NCBI GenBank assembly: GCA_023489135.1
Contig: JAMDCE010000076.1
Coordinates: 1-8,363 of the forward strand
DNA from: Chloroflexota bacterium
GTDB taxonomy: Bacteria > Chloroflexota > Chloroflexia > JAMDCE01
Length of the DNA stretch: 8,363 nt
Reading direction: 5' to 3'
Shown here: one piece after another, positions 7,671-8,363 of the stretch
Layout: every line of letters starts with the position of its first letter
How positions within the stretch are numbered: position 1 is the stretch's first letter
Translations under genes and position numbers: made by a program
Notes under the pieces: model-generated
Database searches by the model: none
Told to the model about the DNA's origin: nothing
Seen by the model: the letters and a program-made list of their open reading frames with translations, nothing else

Positions 7671-7744
7671 TATGCCTCCTCACAGCGTTTGCGTCACTAC
7701 ACGATGGTAATGGCGCAAACTCGACGATAACCACTGAAAACTTG
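7671..7744 (-). other. rpoB-rpoC intergenic gap with rpoC ribosome-binding site
   Basis: This 74-bp spacer holds a 34-nt hairpin (7687-7720) and the rpoC Shine-Dalgarno AGGAGG (7675-7680), only 4 nt from ATG, shorter than at the other genes here. No promoter or U-tract is seen, so rpoB and rpoC should be one transcript. Confidence 0.8.
7687..7720 (-). promoter_or_regulatory. rpoB-rpoC intercistronic hairpin
   Basis: GTTTGCG (7714-7720) and CGCAAAC (7687-7693) form a perfect 7-bp lower stem. After one C/A mismatch, CATTAC pairs with GTAGTG (five Watson-Crick pairs and one U·G) around the 6-nt loop CATCGT. The structure is symmetrical over its full 34 nt and ends 6 nt before the rpoC Shine-Dalgarno. 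It lacks a following U-run, so it is not a terminator. RNase III-type processing, mRNA protection, or tuning of the rpoB to rpoC translation ratio are possible roles (inference). Confidence 0.6.

Positions 7745-8363
<619 letters not shown>

Overview
The window is a slice of the classic bacterial transcription/translation super-cluster, read entirely on the minus strand. In transcription order (high to low coordinates) it holds: the 3' end of rpoB (RNA polymerase beta, cut by the window edge), complete rpoC (beta'), complete rpsL (S12), complete rpsG (S7), complete fusA (EF-G) and the first 27 codons of tuf (EF-Tu, cut by the other edge). There are no mobile elements, RNA genes, CRISPR arrays or accessory genes. 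The only non-coding DNA is five short gaps of 74, 164, 86, 114 and 53 bp.

Organism: a bacterium of moderately high GC. Three things together suggest Chloroflexota or a nearby Terrabacteria lineage. Beta' carries a long charged helical insertion where actinobacterial beta' has a shorter one. It lacks the SI3 trigger-loop insertion of proteobacteria. S12 has the extra segment between PAL and CPQKRGVC seen in Firmicutes-type S12. This placement is inference from remembered family features, not from a search.

Layout and control: rpoB and rpoC form one transcription unit. A textbook sigma-70-type promoter (TTGACA, 17-bp spacer, TGG-TATAAT) is built into the end of rpoC, with its -35 hexamer containing the rpoC stop codon. 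It should start an independent str transcript, rpsL-rpsG-fusA-tuf. The leader of that transcript folds into a strong hairpin starting at about the predicted +1, with a second inverted repeat before the rpsL Shine-Dalgarno. rpsL starts with TTG directly after an in-frame TAG.

Four of the five gaps (all but fusA-tuf) contain a clear inverted repeat upstream of the next ribosome-binding site: rpoB-rpoC, the rpsL leader, rpsL-rpsG and rpsG-fusA. The rpsL-rpsG one occupies the place where S7 is known to act as translational repressor in E. coli.

The most unusual protein-level features are in RpoC. The near-invariant Asn of the NADFDGD active-site motif is Gly (residue 625). The fourth Cys of the second zinc site is Asp (residue 1040). 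A predicted coiled-coil region of about 185 residues sits near residues 140-325. No undescribed multi-gene system is present; the novelty is in these substitutions and in the intercistronic structures.
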